Assembly (NCBI GenBank): GCA_021832305.1
Contig: JAKBLB010000005.1
Span: 1 to 64,000, forward strand
From: Pseudomonadota bacterium
GTDB lineage: Bacteria; Pseudomonadota; Gammaproteobacteria; Burkholderiales; Ferrovaceae
Length of the DNA stretch: 64,000 nucleotides
Reading direction: 5' to 3'
Positions within the stretch are counted from its first letter, which is position 1; the number at the start of each line of letters is the position of its first letter. The position numbers were made by a program, and so were the translations under genes. The notes under the pieces are model-generated. The model was not told the DNA's origin and ran no database searches. It worked only from the letters and a program-made list of their open reading frames with translations. Positions 1 to 9,120 of this stretch are shown one piece after another.

Positions 1-2778
1 GAATACACCAAATCGTTGACCTCGCGCGGGTTCGTTGTCACCGAACAGGTCCGCATGTCGCCCACTTTGCTTGACTCTCCGCTAGCGCCGATTTATGCAG
101 AAAAAGATCAGGCCGGATTGACACTGTTGGATTACAACCAACGATTGCTCTATGTACTCCTGTCTCCGACACGGGTCTATACGAATTTCGATAGCATTCC
201 AAAAATATTGACCGACACGCTCCTGTTCATTGAGGATAAGGAATTGCTTGATAGCCGCTATCCGATGCGCAATCCTGCAGTCAACTGGAGTCGGCTTGAC
301 CGTGCGCTGTTCGATCAAGTTCTTCATGCCATTCATCGTCAACATGACACTCCCGGTGCCAGCACCCTGGTCACCCAGATAGAGAAATACCGCCACTCCC
401 CTGAGGGCCGTACTTCATCCATCCATGAAAAGTTTTTACAAATGGATTCTGCCTCGATCCGGTCCTACCTGAAGGGTATGGACAACATGGCGAACCGCCG
501 CCAAATTGTAGTGTCCTATTTGAACACGGTGCCCTTGACTGCAAGGATGGGCTATGGCGAAGTCAACGGATTGGGCGATGGAATGTGGATGTGGTATGGT
601 CGCGATTTTCATGAATTCAATCACCTATTGCAGATGCAGGGTGACGAATTTCTGCAACAGCGAGCCGAAGCCTATAAGCAGGCGTTATCTCTCATAATCG
701 CTCAGCGTCGACCTTCTTACTTTTTACGGGAAGGCTCGCCCGTACTGATGCGGATGACCAATCACTATTTGAGGCTGTTAGGGTCGGCTCATATCATCTC
801 GCCTGCATTACAAAGGGCATCGCTTGCGCTTCCACTTTACTTGAACCAAGGGCCATTGGTGCCGCAGGCGAATTCCTTTGTGTCCCACAAGGCCGCAAAT
901 CTGCTACGCAATAATTTGCTCTCTCTGCTTCACATCTCAAATCTGTATGCGCTGGACAGGATCGATCTGACTGCCAAAACAACCCTCGATGGCGATGCAC
1001 AGCGCGCCGTCACGAACTTGTTGCGACAAGTGCAAACGCCTACCGGTGCACGGACTGCCGGACTGTATGGCCATAATATGCTGGGAGAAGATGACAATCC
1101 CCGGCGCTTATCTTTCAGTTTTACCCTCTTCGAGCGCAGTTCCAATGCCAATTTGTTGCGAGTGCAAACCGACAATCTGGACCAACCTTTTGACATCAAC
1201 AGTGGAGCGCGCTTGAATCTGGGATCGACCTCCAAACTGCGCACCTTGGTCACTTACCTGGAAATCATGACTCAACTGCATCAATCCTATGCGGCCATGA
1301 ACCCGGGAGATCTACAGAAAATTCGTGCAGAATCACAAGATACATTGACCTGCTGGGCGCTGACCTATTTTGTCAACAATCCCCATGACAGTCTACAGAA
1401 CATGCTCGAAGCCGCCATGACTCGAACCTATTCAGGCGATCCATCAGAAGCATTTTTTACTGGCGGCGGATTACAGAAATTCAAGAACTTCGAGCCAGAA
1501 AAAGATAATAGAATCATGACAGTGCGAGAAGGTTTTCAGCACTCCGTCAATCTGGTATTCGTGCGCCTGATGCGCGACATCGTGCATTATTATGAAGCAC
1601 AGACGTTGAGTGCGGGGATAGTGAGCCTGACCAGGACACCTCCTTCCAACCGTAACACCGTAGCGGAAACAACCGAAGTTTCACTGAATCCATCTCAACA
1701 AACCCAACTGTCACTTTTTGCGGACCATGAAGGGCGTGAGTTTCTGCTTCGATTTTACAAGAAATACAGGGGAAAATCCCCTGACGAGATGGTACAAACC
1801 CTGATCGATGGGGTCCATGCCAGACCAAGGAATTTGGCTCTGTTATTTAGAAGCGTTGAACCTGAGGCCGGTTTTTCACAATTCACGGCCTTCATGCACA
1901 AGCAGTTACCCGAAGAGGAACTCGGTGAAAAATCCCTACAGGTCCTCTATGACAAGTTCTCTATTGAAAAGTACTCCCTGATGGACAGAGGTTATCTGGC
2001 CGGAATTCATCCCCTGGAATTGTGGTTGGTCGGCTATCTCTTTCACCACCCCAAGGCGACTCTGACGCAGTTGGTCGAAGCCAGCACCCAGCAACGCCAG
2101 GAAGTCTATCAGTGGCTATTCAAGAGCCATAATAAAAGAGTTCAAGAATCGCGCATTCATCAGATGCTGGAACTGGAGGCTTTTCAGATGATCGCCGCCG
2201 ATTGGCGTCATTTGGGTTATCCGTTCGAAGCCTTGACCCCTTCCTATGCCACCGCATTGGGGGCCTCCGGTGATCGCCCCGATTCCCTTGCGAAATTGAT
2301 GGGGATCATCGTCAATAAGGGTTTGTTGATGCCGATGGTGGAGTTGCGAGATTTGCAGTTTGCGAAGGGAACACCCTATGAGACTCATTTTGTCAATCAA
2401 CCCGCCACTGGAGTCAGGGTACTCCCTGTGGCAGTAACTGAAGTTGTGCGACGCTCCCTGATGGATGTGGTGCAGGACGGGACGGGCATCCGTCTGAAGG
2501 ATGGATTGGTGGAAAAAAATGGCCAGGTCATCGAGGTGGGTGGGAAAACGGGCACCGGAGACCAGCGTTTCGTCACCTATGCGCCCAACGGCAAATTGAT
2601 CGCCTCGCGCGCCGTGAATCGTTCCGCCACTTTCGTATTTTTGATCGGTGACCGATTTTTTGGCACCGTCACGGCCTATGTTCATGAACCCTATGCGGCA
2701 GACTACAAATTCACCAGTGCCATGACGGTGCAGTTATTAAAATCCTTGCTCCCAGTGTTGGATGTTCCATCCTCCTGA
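1..2778 (+). CDS. Divergent bifunctional penicillin-binding protein (GT51-like transglycosylase + transpeptidase), 5' truncated by window edge
   Basis: Frame open to base 1, upstream of the listed TTG at 16. GT51-like segment (LLFIEDKELLD, GASTLVTQIEK, RRQIVVSYLN). Transpeptidase motifs STSK (SxxK), SVN (SxN) and GGKTGTG (KTG). Confidence 0.75.
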   Translation, partial: EYTKSLTSRGFVVTEQVRMSPTLLDSPLAPIYAEKDQAGLTLLDYNQRLLYVLLSPTRVYTNFDSIPKILTDTLLFIEDKELLDSRYPMRNPAVNWSRLDRALFDQVLHAIHRQHDTPGASTLVTQIEKYRHSPEGRTSSIHEKFLQMDSASIRSYLKGMDNMANRRQIVVSYLNTVPLTARMGYGEVNGLGDGMWMWYGRDFHEFNHLLQMQGDEFLQQRAEAYKQALSLIIAQRRPSYFLREGSPVLMRMTNHYLRLLGSAHIISPALQRASLALPLYLNQGPLVPQANSFVSHKAANLLRNNLLSLLHISNLYALDRIDLTAKTTLDGDAQRAVTNLLRQVQTPTGARTAGLYGHNMLGEDDNPRRLSFSFTLFERSSNANLLRVQTDNLDQPFDINSGARLNLGSTSKLRTLVTYLEIMTQLHQSYAAMNPGDLQKIRAESQDTLTCWALTYFVNNPHDSLQNMLEAAMTRTYSGDPSEAFFTGGGLQKFKNFEPEKDNRIMTVREGFQHSVNLVFVRLMRDIVHYYEAQTLSAGIVSLTRTPPSNRNTVAETTEVSLNPSQQTQLSLFADHEGREFLLRFYKKYRGKSPDEMVQTLIDGVHARPRNLALLFRSVEPEAGFSQFTAFMHKQLPEEELGEKSLQVLYDKFSIEKYSLMDRGYLAGIHPLELWLVGYLFHHPKATLTQLVEASTQQRQEVYQWLFKSHNKRVQESRIHQMLELEAFQMIAADWRHLGYPFEALTPSYATALGASGDRPDSLAKLMGIIVNKGLLMPMVELRDLQFAKGTPYETHFVNQPATGVRVLPVAVTEVVRRSLMDVVQDGTGIRLKDGLVEKNGQVIEVGGKTGTGDQRFVTYAPNGKLIASRAVNRSATFVFLIGDRFFGTVTAYVHEPYAADYKFTSAMTVQLLKSLLPVLDVPSS

Positions 2779-2900
2779 TGTAATGCTCGACAAGAATAAT
2801 TTACGGCATATTGCCACAAAGGAGGGGAAGCCTTTTCCGCAACGGCTGGGATGGCTTTGCGTCTTTCAGACTGGCTTGGGACCACATCTGATGTTTTGGT

Positions 2901-2933
2901 AAAAAAAAGCACCGGGTAAGAAGACCCCACTGC
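2901..2933 (-). terminator. Putative intrinsic terminator downstream of tRNA-Asn
   Basis: On the minus strand an imperfect GC-rich stem (GCAGTGGGGT CTTCTT ACCCGGTGC) is followed by T8. Confidence 0.5.
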
Positions 2934-2955
2934 CTGATTTCTCGTGAATTCGTTT

Positions 2956-3031
2956 TGGCTCCCCGACCAGGGCTCGAACCTGGGACCTGCGGATTAACAG
3001 TCCGTCGCTCTACCGACTGAGCTATCAGGGA
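2956..3031 (-). tRNA. tRNA-Asn (anticodon GTT), CCA encoded
   Basis: Reverse complement TCCCTGATAGCTCAGTCGGTAGAGCGACGGACTGTTAATCCGCAGGTCCCAGGTTCGAGCCCTGGTCGGGGAGCCA folds as a cloverleaf with GTT anticodon. Confidence 0.95.
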
Positions 3032-3046
3032 ACAATCAAGACCAGA

Positions 3047-3075
3047 ATTCTATCAGGAACCCGTGAGCATGACAA
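3047..3075 (-). promoter_or_regulatory. Sigma-70-type promoter for tRNA-Asn
   Basis: Minus strand TTGTCA-N17-TAGAAT just upstream of the tRNA. Confidence 0.65.
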
Positions 3076-3098
3076 GGCCCAAGCAATGAACATCGCCG

Positions 3099-4796
3099 TC
3101 AGTTGGAATCTTCCTGTGCGATGGCATTGACTTGATACTGACTGCCGGAAGGCGTCATCAGCACATCGATGTTGTCTCCATTGCCAAATCCCGATGGCAA
3201 GGAAACCCCGCTGCCGAATACCAGATGAAGACCGTTCAGATCGAAACTATTCCCTCCCAAAACATAATCGTAGACGACCCCACTGATTTCTAAGGTACCT
3301 GAAGGAAGATTGGGATTCGTGATATTCCAGAAACTGACCCCATAAGCCGACAACGTCTGCGGAGAGGCCGCAGTGGCTTCCACTTCCACAAGGGTGCCAT
3401 TGACCAGGTTGGCGACAGTCCCGTTGCTAAAGGAAGCAACAGCCGACAATGTCACCTGCTGCGGAGAACCGCTGAACGGTGTGAGGGTAAACGTTCCCTG
3501 GGAAGGGTTATATTGGCTGACCTTCCCCAGATAGTCCACTACCTCATCTACGGGGGGGCTGGGATAGACCGTAATGGAACTTGCCAGGACCATATTCCCC
3601 TGAAGGGTCCCCTGCAGGGCGACATAGGCATTTTCTTGCAAGGCAGATAACGGGGCGGCGGTGCCATTGGCAGAGGTGAGTACCGTTCCACTGTTCGTGA
3701 TGACCGGAGTCCCTCGAATGACAAAGTTCCCCGTTGAGATAAATTCACTGATGGTTCCCGACAAGGTGACAGGTGTCTGGATATAGGGAGTCAGCGTTTG
3801 GACGGAAACCTCACCCGTCGTGGAATCGATGACCCCCTTGAGCGTAACGTACTGACCTGCCGTTACTCCTCCCTGATTGATGCCATTGACCAGAACCCCA
3901 TCCACTTGAAACTGATTTCCCTGCACGGCCGACACCAGACCAGACAGCGTGATATTGCCGCTCATGCCCGGCAAGACCGTGCTGACCTGAAGGGATCCGG
4001 CAACTAAAGGCGTGGTTCCGGAGGGCGTCTGACTCCAGATATTGACCCATTGTCCATTCCTGAGTGCTCCTACGCCCAGCGTTTGATTTGAAAATGGACT
4101 GGAGAACCGGGTACTGGCATTGAAAGAGAACGGAATTCCATTGACCGTGAAAGTATTCTGGGACGGATTCCATTGGGCCAAAGGACCGCTGACCCGGGTG
4201 AAGGGAAGGTTGCCGGGCATCAACTTGATCAGTGTGGCCTGAACAAAAGGCGTTCCGGAGGCGGTGACCCCTGGTACGCCTTGCACTTGCACCATATCGT
4301 TGAGTTGTATGGCACCCATGCCCGCATATCCGATGAAAAAGGTATTCGGCAGGGAGGGCGCAGTAGAATTCACAACGACTTCCATGCCATTGACGGTCAA
4401 AGTGCCTGCCATCGGATTGACACTCGTCACCAACCCTACCAGCGCCGGGTTGATCCATACTGAAACTGGATTGCCCCGGGCATCGGTCTGAATATTCAGT
4501 TGACCTCCCAAAGGGACTTTCATGGCGGTGACCGGGACACTGGGTTGGGTGGTGGATTCTGCTGCGTATCGGGGGGTGGCGCTATTGTAGGCAATCCCAT
4601 CCATCACCAGGCTGCCAAACCCCGTAACCGTTCCGGCAACCACTCCGGTTCCCCCGGTTCCTACCCCGCCGGCCACCTGAGTCCCACCGCCACAGGAACT
4701 CAGGATGAAAATCAGTAAGGATAGTCCCGCCTTGTTCAGCACTTCGCTCGAGACTTTCAGATTCCGGAAACGGAGAGAAAGCATGGAAGAATTCAC
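3099..4796 (-). CDS. DUF5666-type repeat lipoprotein
   Basis: Signal/lipobox LLIFILSSCGGG; about seven recurring G-x-V/I...F-x-V/L-x-G modules (VAGTVTGFGSLVMDG, LVGLVTSVNPMAGTLTVNG, VSGPLAQWNPSQNTFTVNG, LSGLVSAVQGNQFQVDG, and others). Confidence 0.75.
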   Translation of the reverse strand: MNSSMLSLRFRNLKVSSEVLNKAGLSLLIFILSSCGGGTQVAGGVGTGGTGVVAGTVTGFGSLVMDGIAYNSATPRYAAESTTQPSVPVTAMKVPLGGQLNIQTDARGNPVSVWINPALVGLVTSVNPMAGTLTVNGMEVVVNSTAPSLPNTFFIGYAGMGAIQLNDMVQVQGVPGVTASGTPFVQATLIKLMPGNLPFTRVSGPLAQWNPSQNTFTVNGIPFSFNASTRFSSPFSNQTLGVGALRNGQWVNIWSQTPSGTTPLVAGSLQVSTVLPGMSGNITLSGLVSAVQGNQFQVDGVLVNGINQGGVTAGQYVTLKGVIDSTTGEVSVQTLTPYIQTPVTLSGTISEFISTGNFVIRGTPVITNSGTVLTSANGTAAPLSALQENAYVALQGTLQGNMVLASSITVYPSPPVDEVVDYLGKVSQYNPSQGTFTLTPFSGSPQQVTLSAVASFSNGTVANLVNGTLVEVEATAASPQTLSAYGVSFWNITNPNLPSGTLEISGVVYDYVLGGNSFDLNGLHLVFGSGVSLPSGFGNGDNIDVLMTPSGSQYQVNAIAQEDSN

Positions 4797-4805
4797 CGAG
4801 AAGAA

Positions 4806-5738
4806 TCACTGTCCATGAGTTTCATCCTCTTGAACAGAGGGCGACTCAGACAGGGGCGCATCCCAGAAATAGGATCCAAAACGAATTCGGTGCAAGGCCC
4901 GCGGATCTTGTCGTTCCTTCTCGTAGAGCAGACTGCCCTCACGGATTATTTCGCTACGCATCTGGGACCAGAGTTTTTGAGAGAGTTGGGCAAGTTTGGC
5001 CGCAGATTCTGGGGTCAGCCCGCTGACGAAGACGCTTTGTTCCAAGCGAGGCTCGTGACCTTTGATATTACTGACGGCGGTGGACACATGATCCCCCAGA
5101 TTTCCTGAAAATAATTCCATGAGTTCGGCGGAACCCGCTGGAGGCACAAATCCCCGGGGAGAAGGAATGACCCAGTCTTGACCCTGTTTTTTCTTGATGG
5201 TCACCAATCCCAGGCGAACCAATTCAGAAAGCACTGTGTAGGGATGGACATCTTGAGTGATCTGACGCACCAGTGTTTCAAAGGAGATTTCGTCACCAAT
5301 ACGTAACAAGGGTTTGGGGTTTTTGAAGCGATCGCGATAGAGTGGATTTTGTATCCAATGAGAGAATACCTGACTACTCAAGGAAACTTTTCGCGCAATT
5401 CGATCGCCCATGCCGTTTTCACGCCAATAACGCACATCCTTGCGATGAACACCGCTCAGTAAACTCAGGGCAGAGTCCGTATCTTTGCAGTGTGCTTCCT
5501 CGAGTTCACTTTGAGCTTGTTCAATGAAGGTTTGCTTGAGTACCGCAGCAAAACGCACATAATCCACCCCGCAGGAGAGGAGCAGGCGTATCATTGGGGC
5601 CATGATGTGGGTCACAGCCTCCAGCGCGTCCTCGGCAGCAGGAAGCGTGGCACTGGACGGGCTTGGAGAGGGAAGTTGACGCGGAGGTCTGCCCATGGCG
5701 ATGGATTGGCTAAGTAGTGTGGTTTTTCGAGTTGTCAA
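4806..5738 (-). CDS. DUF6502-type uncharacterised protein
   Basis: 310 aa; EDALEAVTHIMAPMIRLLLSCGVDYVRFAAVLKQTFIEQA and HRKDVRYWRE resemble the DUF6502 family; adjacent to the DUF5666 gene. Confidence 0.7.
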   Translation of the reverse strand: MTTRKTTLLSQSIAMGRPPRQLPSPSPSSATLPAAEDALEAVTHIMAPMIRLLLSCGVDYVRFAAVLKQTFIEQAQSELEEAHCKDTDSALSLLSGVHRKDVRYWRENGMGDRIARKVSLSSQVFSHWIQNPLYRDRFKNPKPLLRIGDEISFETLVRQITQDVHPYTVLSELVRLGLVTIKKKQGQDWVIPSPRGFVPPAGSAELMELFSGNLGDHVSTAVSNIKGHEPRLEQSVFVSGLTPESAAKLAQLSQKLWSQMRSEIIREGSLLYEKERQDPRALHRIRFGSYFWDAPLSESPSVQEDETHGQ

Positions 5739-5774
5739 GATTCATTATTTAGCATTTTAACAGACTTTCAACGA

Positions 5775-7076
5775 TTGTCATTTCCTACCATGTCTCAACT
5801 ACATCTTTTCCTCCTGGAATTATCCTCCCAACTCGGTACCCGTTTCCTGTTGGTGGTCTGCCTGGGGTTTTTGACCGGACTGGAATTCCGCGAATATCTT
5901 CTCACGCGCCACCTGGAACATCCGCTGGCCATGGGTTCATCCCGTACTTATGCATTTATCGCAGCACTGGGATTTCTTCTCTATTATCTGAATCCGACAG
6001 GTCTGCTCTATCTCGGTGGCATGGTGTTTCTGATCACGTTGTTCGTGCAGTTCTATCATCATAAATTGCAGGTGGGTCAGAAAGGTATCCATCAATTCCT
6101 GATTGGCATGCTGGTCTATACCTATGGGCCGAGTTCTCAATTTTTTCCACTCTGGTTCCTGATCCTGATTTTTGTCAGCGTGGTCCTGATTCTGGGCGCC
6201 CGCCCCCTGACCCATCACTTGATTGCGACCATGGATCGCCTGGAATTGCTGACTTTATCCAAATTCCTGCTACTCTCTGCAGTGATCCTTCCCCTCTTGC
6301 CCAAAGAATACCCGTTCAAAAACGTACCCCTCACACCCTTTTCGGTATGGATGGCGGTTGTCGTGATTTCCGCTATTTCCTATGCAGGCTATCTGTTGCG
6401 CCGCTATGTGTTCAAGAGAAGCGGCTATCTGCTGACTGGACTGCTTGGGGGAATCTACTCCAGCACAGCCACCATTGTGGTCTTGGCTCGGGCCTCGGCG
6501 CCCCCCTCCGCCTCTCTCGCCCAGATCCATGGGGGGATTCTGAGCGCTGTGGGCATGATGTATGGCCGATTGTTGTTGTTGGTCCTATTGATGGCTCCCA
6601 TGCTGCTTCCGTATTGTGCCTTGCCTCTTCTCGGAGGCGGCATGATTGCCTTGGGTCTTGCCTGGCTCAGCCAACGCAAAACAGACAGGAAAACCCCCGA
6701 TGCCTTGGACAATATATCCAGCGACAACCCTCTGGCGCTGCGTACGGCATTGCTTTTTGCTCTTCTGTTCGTGCTCATGACGGTCCTGACCCATTTTGTC
6801 CTGCAGGATTTTGGCTCAGGTGGAATAGAAGTTTTAGCCTTGGTGATCGGTTTTACCGACATCAATCCTTTCGTCATGTCATTGCTCAACAATTCGCACC
6901 ATGATCTGGCTCTCACGCAGAGTGCGGGCGCCCTGGTCATGGCGGCGGGCAGCAATATCCTGTTGGAAAGCGGATATACCCTGATTTTGGGGAACCACGC
7001 GCGCAATCGGGGGATTTTTCTGAAACTATTCGGACTGGGAGGAGCAACCTTGCTCTTCGGGCTCGGGATATTCTGA
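5775..7076 (+). CDS. MgtC/SapB-like DUF4010 multispanning membrane protein
   Basis: 433 aa, highly hydrophobic; GLEFREYL, SSRTYAFIAALGFLLYY, GGIYSSTATIVVLAR and IGFTDINPFVMSLL are DUF4010-like. Confidence 0.75.
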   Translation: MSFPTMSQLHLFLLELSSQLGTRFLLVVCLGFLTGLEFREYLLTRHLEHPLAMGSSRTYAFIAALGFLLYYLNPTGLLYLGGMVFLITLFVQFYHHKLQVGQKGIHQFLIGMLVYTYGPSSQFFPLWFLILIFVSVVLILGARPLTHHLIATMDRLELLTLSKFLLLSAVILPLLPKEYPFKNVPLTPFSVWMAVVVISAISYAGYLLRRYVFKRSGYLLTGLLGGIYSSTATIVVLARASAPPSASLAQIHGGILSAVGMMYGRLLLLVLLMAPMLLPYCALPLLGGGMIALGLAWLSQRKTDRKTPDALDNISSDNPLALRTALLFALLFVLMTVLTHFVLQDFGSGGIEVLALVIGFTDINPFVMSLLNNSHHDLALTQSAGALVMAAGSNILLESGYTLILGNHARNRGIFLKLFGLGGATLLFGLGIF

Positions 7077-7093
7077 AGAATTCACGCGTTTCG

Positions 7094-9109
7094 TCAACTT
7101 GACCATGCCGTCAGGGTCATCAACAGTTTCCGGACCGGCACCGCAAAATCGGTAAAGGTCAACGTCACAGCCTGCATGATTTTTTCAAAACCGGCTTCCG
7201 ATTGAGAAACACTGTGGCAGGGACGAGAAATAACCCGACAGGGTACATCGCAACATAGGGTGATGCCTCCTCCCAGAACCTCATCGCGCAGGATCAACTG
7301 GGTCACCCCGTTGAGTTCGATGTCCTGACCAAATCCCCCAGGAATGCTTCCATTGAATTCGAAACGACCCGCCGGGCCATCGCAACTGGGCATGACCAGA
7401 TTGAGTTCAATTTCGAACGTTGACCAGAACACAGGATCGGGATGCTCGTAGCGTACCAGCAACGCGTGCTCCAGAAGAGAAATTTCTTTATGGACCCCCT
7501 CCTGTGCCCTGCCCAGGAATTTTACCCCTGAATCCGTTTCACACCCACGGATTTCATCATATTCCAGCAGAAGTCGTTCTCCATCCGTCCGGGAATAGTC
7601 GGTAAAAAGTGCGCGCCGAGTTGAATCGAAGATCAAGTCCCCGGCAGTCAGGCGATGTCTGAACTGCACCTTTTCGTGGGGATTTCCGACGCCCGTGGTG
7701 GCGTTCGCCTCCTCCACGGGTTGAGTCAGAACTTTGGCATGGTAATGCTCCCGCTGACGAGTCAGCGTATCTGCAAAATTATGGGCCAGTTCGTAGACGT
7801 CCAACTCCAGCACATGGGCTGGACCACCCCCGGCAATGATCGCTTGAATCTTGCCATTCTGGAGAATCACTTCATCGTTGCCGTCCAGATCCAGATCGTA
7901 GTGGGCCAATGCAGGACGCGGGTGATGCCGGTCGAGATCCTCCTCCAGTTGTAGCAGGGCGCGATACAGGGCGCGTCGCAGATGCGGAAGATAAAGTCCT
8001 CCGAACAAACCGTGCCAGTAGGCGTCATTGGCTTGAGTTTCATACAGCAGACGACGGCGTTCAGCGGTCTGCTGTAGCGCAGGCAGCGCGTGGAAACGGG
8101 TAGACAGTCCCAGCATCCGTTTATGCAGGTGATTGGCTTCCGGATAGCGCATCATGAAGTTTCGCCAGATCCCGCCGCGCAAAAAAGGTCGATCCTGAAT
8201 ATAGGTCTGCTCATTCCGTGCCCGTTCCACCAGATAGGCATAATGCTCTCCGGCTTGGGCTGGCAAGGTCCACTCATTCATTTCGATGTACGAGGTGGTG
8301 GGCAGATAAACCGGCCCCCGGGTTGCATTCTGGGCATGGTAACGCGCATAGGTCATGGGTTCGATGAAGGGAGAATTGAGAACCCCCTGGATGAATTGTT
8401 CCAGCCACCCCTTTTCGTAGACCCATTCATAGGTTTCCGGCCAGATACCAAATTTTTCGATGTCATCAAAATAGATCGCGGCTTCCATGCGATCATCCCG
8501 CGCCATACCCTCCAGATAACCGACGACTTCGTTGGCCGGTGTAAAGGGAATACGGTAGCGCAGTCCCTCGGCAATGGGGAATATGTCGAGTCTTTCCCCG
8601 CCCTCCTCCGTACTGAAATAACCATTCAGACGTTCTGCGGGCACGCCGGCACAAAGAAAATGATAATCGTCCACCGTGACATAGCGTACCCCACTCTGGT
8701 GTAGCGCGGATACCACGGAAGATTCCCAGACCCGTTCGGTAAGCCAGGAACCCTGCGGTTCCACACCGAAACAATCGTGGATTCGTTGGGACAGGAATTG
8801 CACCTGACCCCGTCGGTCTGCCTCGGGAATGGCAGCCAGGACCGGCTCGGCATAACCCGCCGTAAAGAGTTCGGCTTGCCCACGCCGCACCATGATTTTG
8901 AGCAATTCCATATCTTCCGGGTCATGGATCAACCATTGGTCCAGCAACCAACCACTGACGTGCAGGGCGAAGGGAAATTCCGGAAAACGGGCCATCAGGC
9001 GCAAAAAAGGGCCATAACACCGCCGATGGGCATCGGCCAGGACAGAAGGGAAGTTGCCGACGGGTTGATGTGCATGGACCCCCATCAGGAAAGCGATTTT
9101 TTTTGGCAT
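7094..9109 (-). CDS. GH57 4-alpha-glucanotransferase-like enzyme
   Basis: GVHAHQPVGNF, WLTERVWESS (nucleophile region), VTVDDYHF, FDDIEKFGIWPETYEWVYEKGWL and NDAYWHGLFGGLYLPHLRR match the Thermococcus litoralis type of GH57 glucanotransferase. Confidence 0.88.
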   Translation of the reverse strand: MPKKIAFLMGVHAHQPVGNFPSVLADAHRRCYGPFLRLMARFPEFPFALHVSGWLLDQWLIHDPEDMELLKIMVRRGQAELFTAGYAEPVLAAIPEADRRGQVQFLSQRIHDCFGVEPQGSWLTERVWESSVVSALHQSGVRYVTVDDYHFLCAGVPAERLNGYFSTEEGGERLDIFPIAEGLRYRIPFTPANEVVGYLEGMARDDRMEAAIYFDDIEKFGIWPETYEWVYEKGWLEQFIQGVLNSPFIEPMTYARYHAQNATRGPVYLPTTSYIEMNEWTLPAQAGEHYAYLVERARNEQTYIQDRPFLRGGIWRNFMMRYPEANHLHKRMLGLSTRFHALPALQQTAERRRLLYETQANDAYWHGLFGGLYLPHLRRALYRALLQLEEDLDRHHPRPALAHYDLDLDGNDEVILQNGKIQAIIAGGGPAHVLELDVYELAHNFADTLTRQREHYHAKVLTQPVEEANATTGVGNPHEKVQFRHRLTAGDLIFDSTRRALFTDYSRTDGERLLLEYDEIRGCETDSGVKFLGRAQEGVHKEISLLEHALLVRYEHPDPVFWSTFEIELNLVMPSCDGPAGRFEFNGSIPGGFGQDIELNGVTQLILRDEVLGGGITLCCDVPCRVISRPCHSVSQSEAGFEKIMQAVTLTFTDFAVPVRKLLMTLTAWSS

Positions 9110-9120
9110 GACAGACTCGT

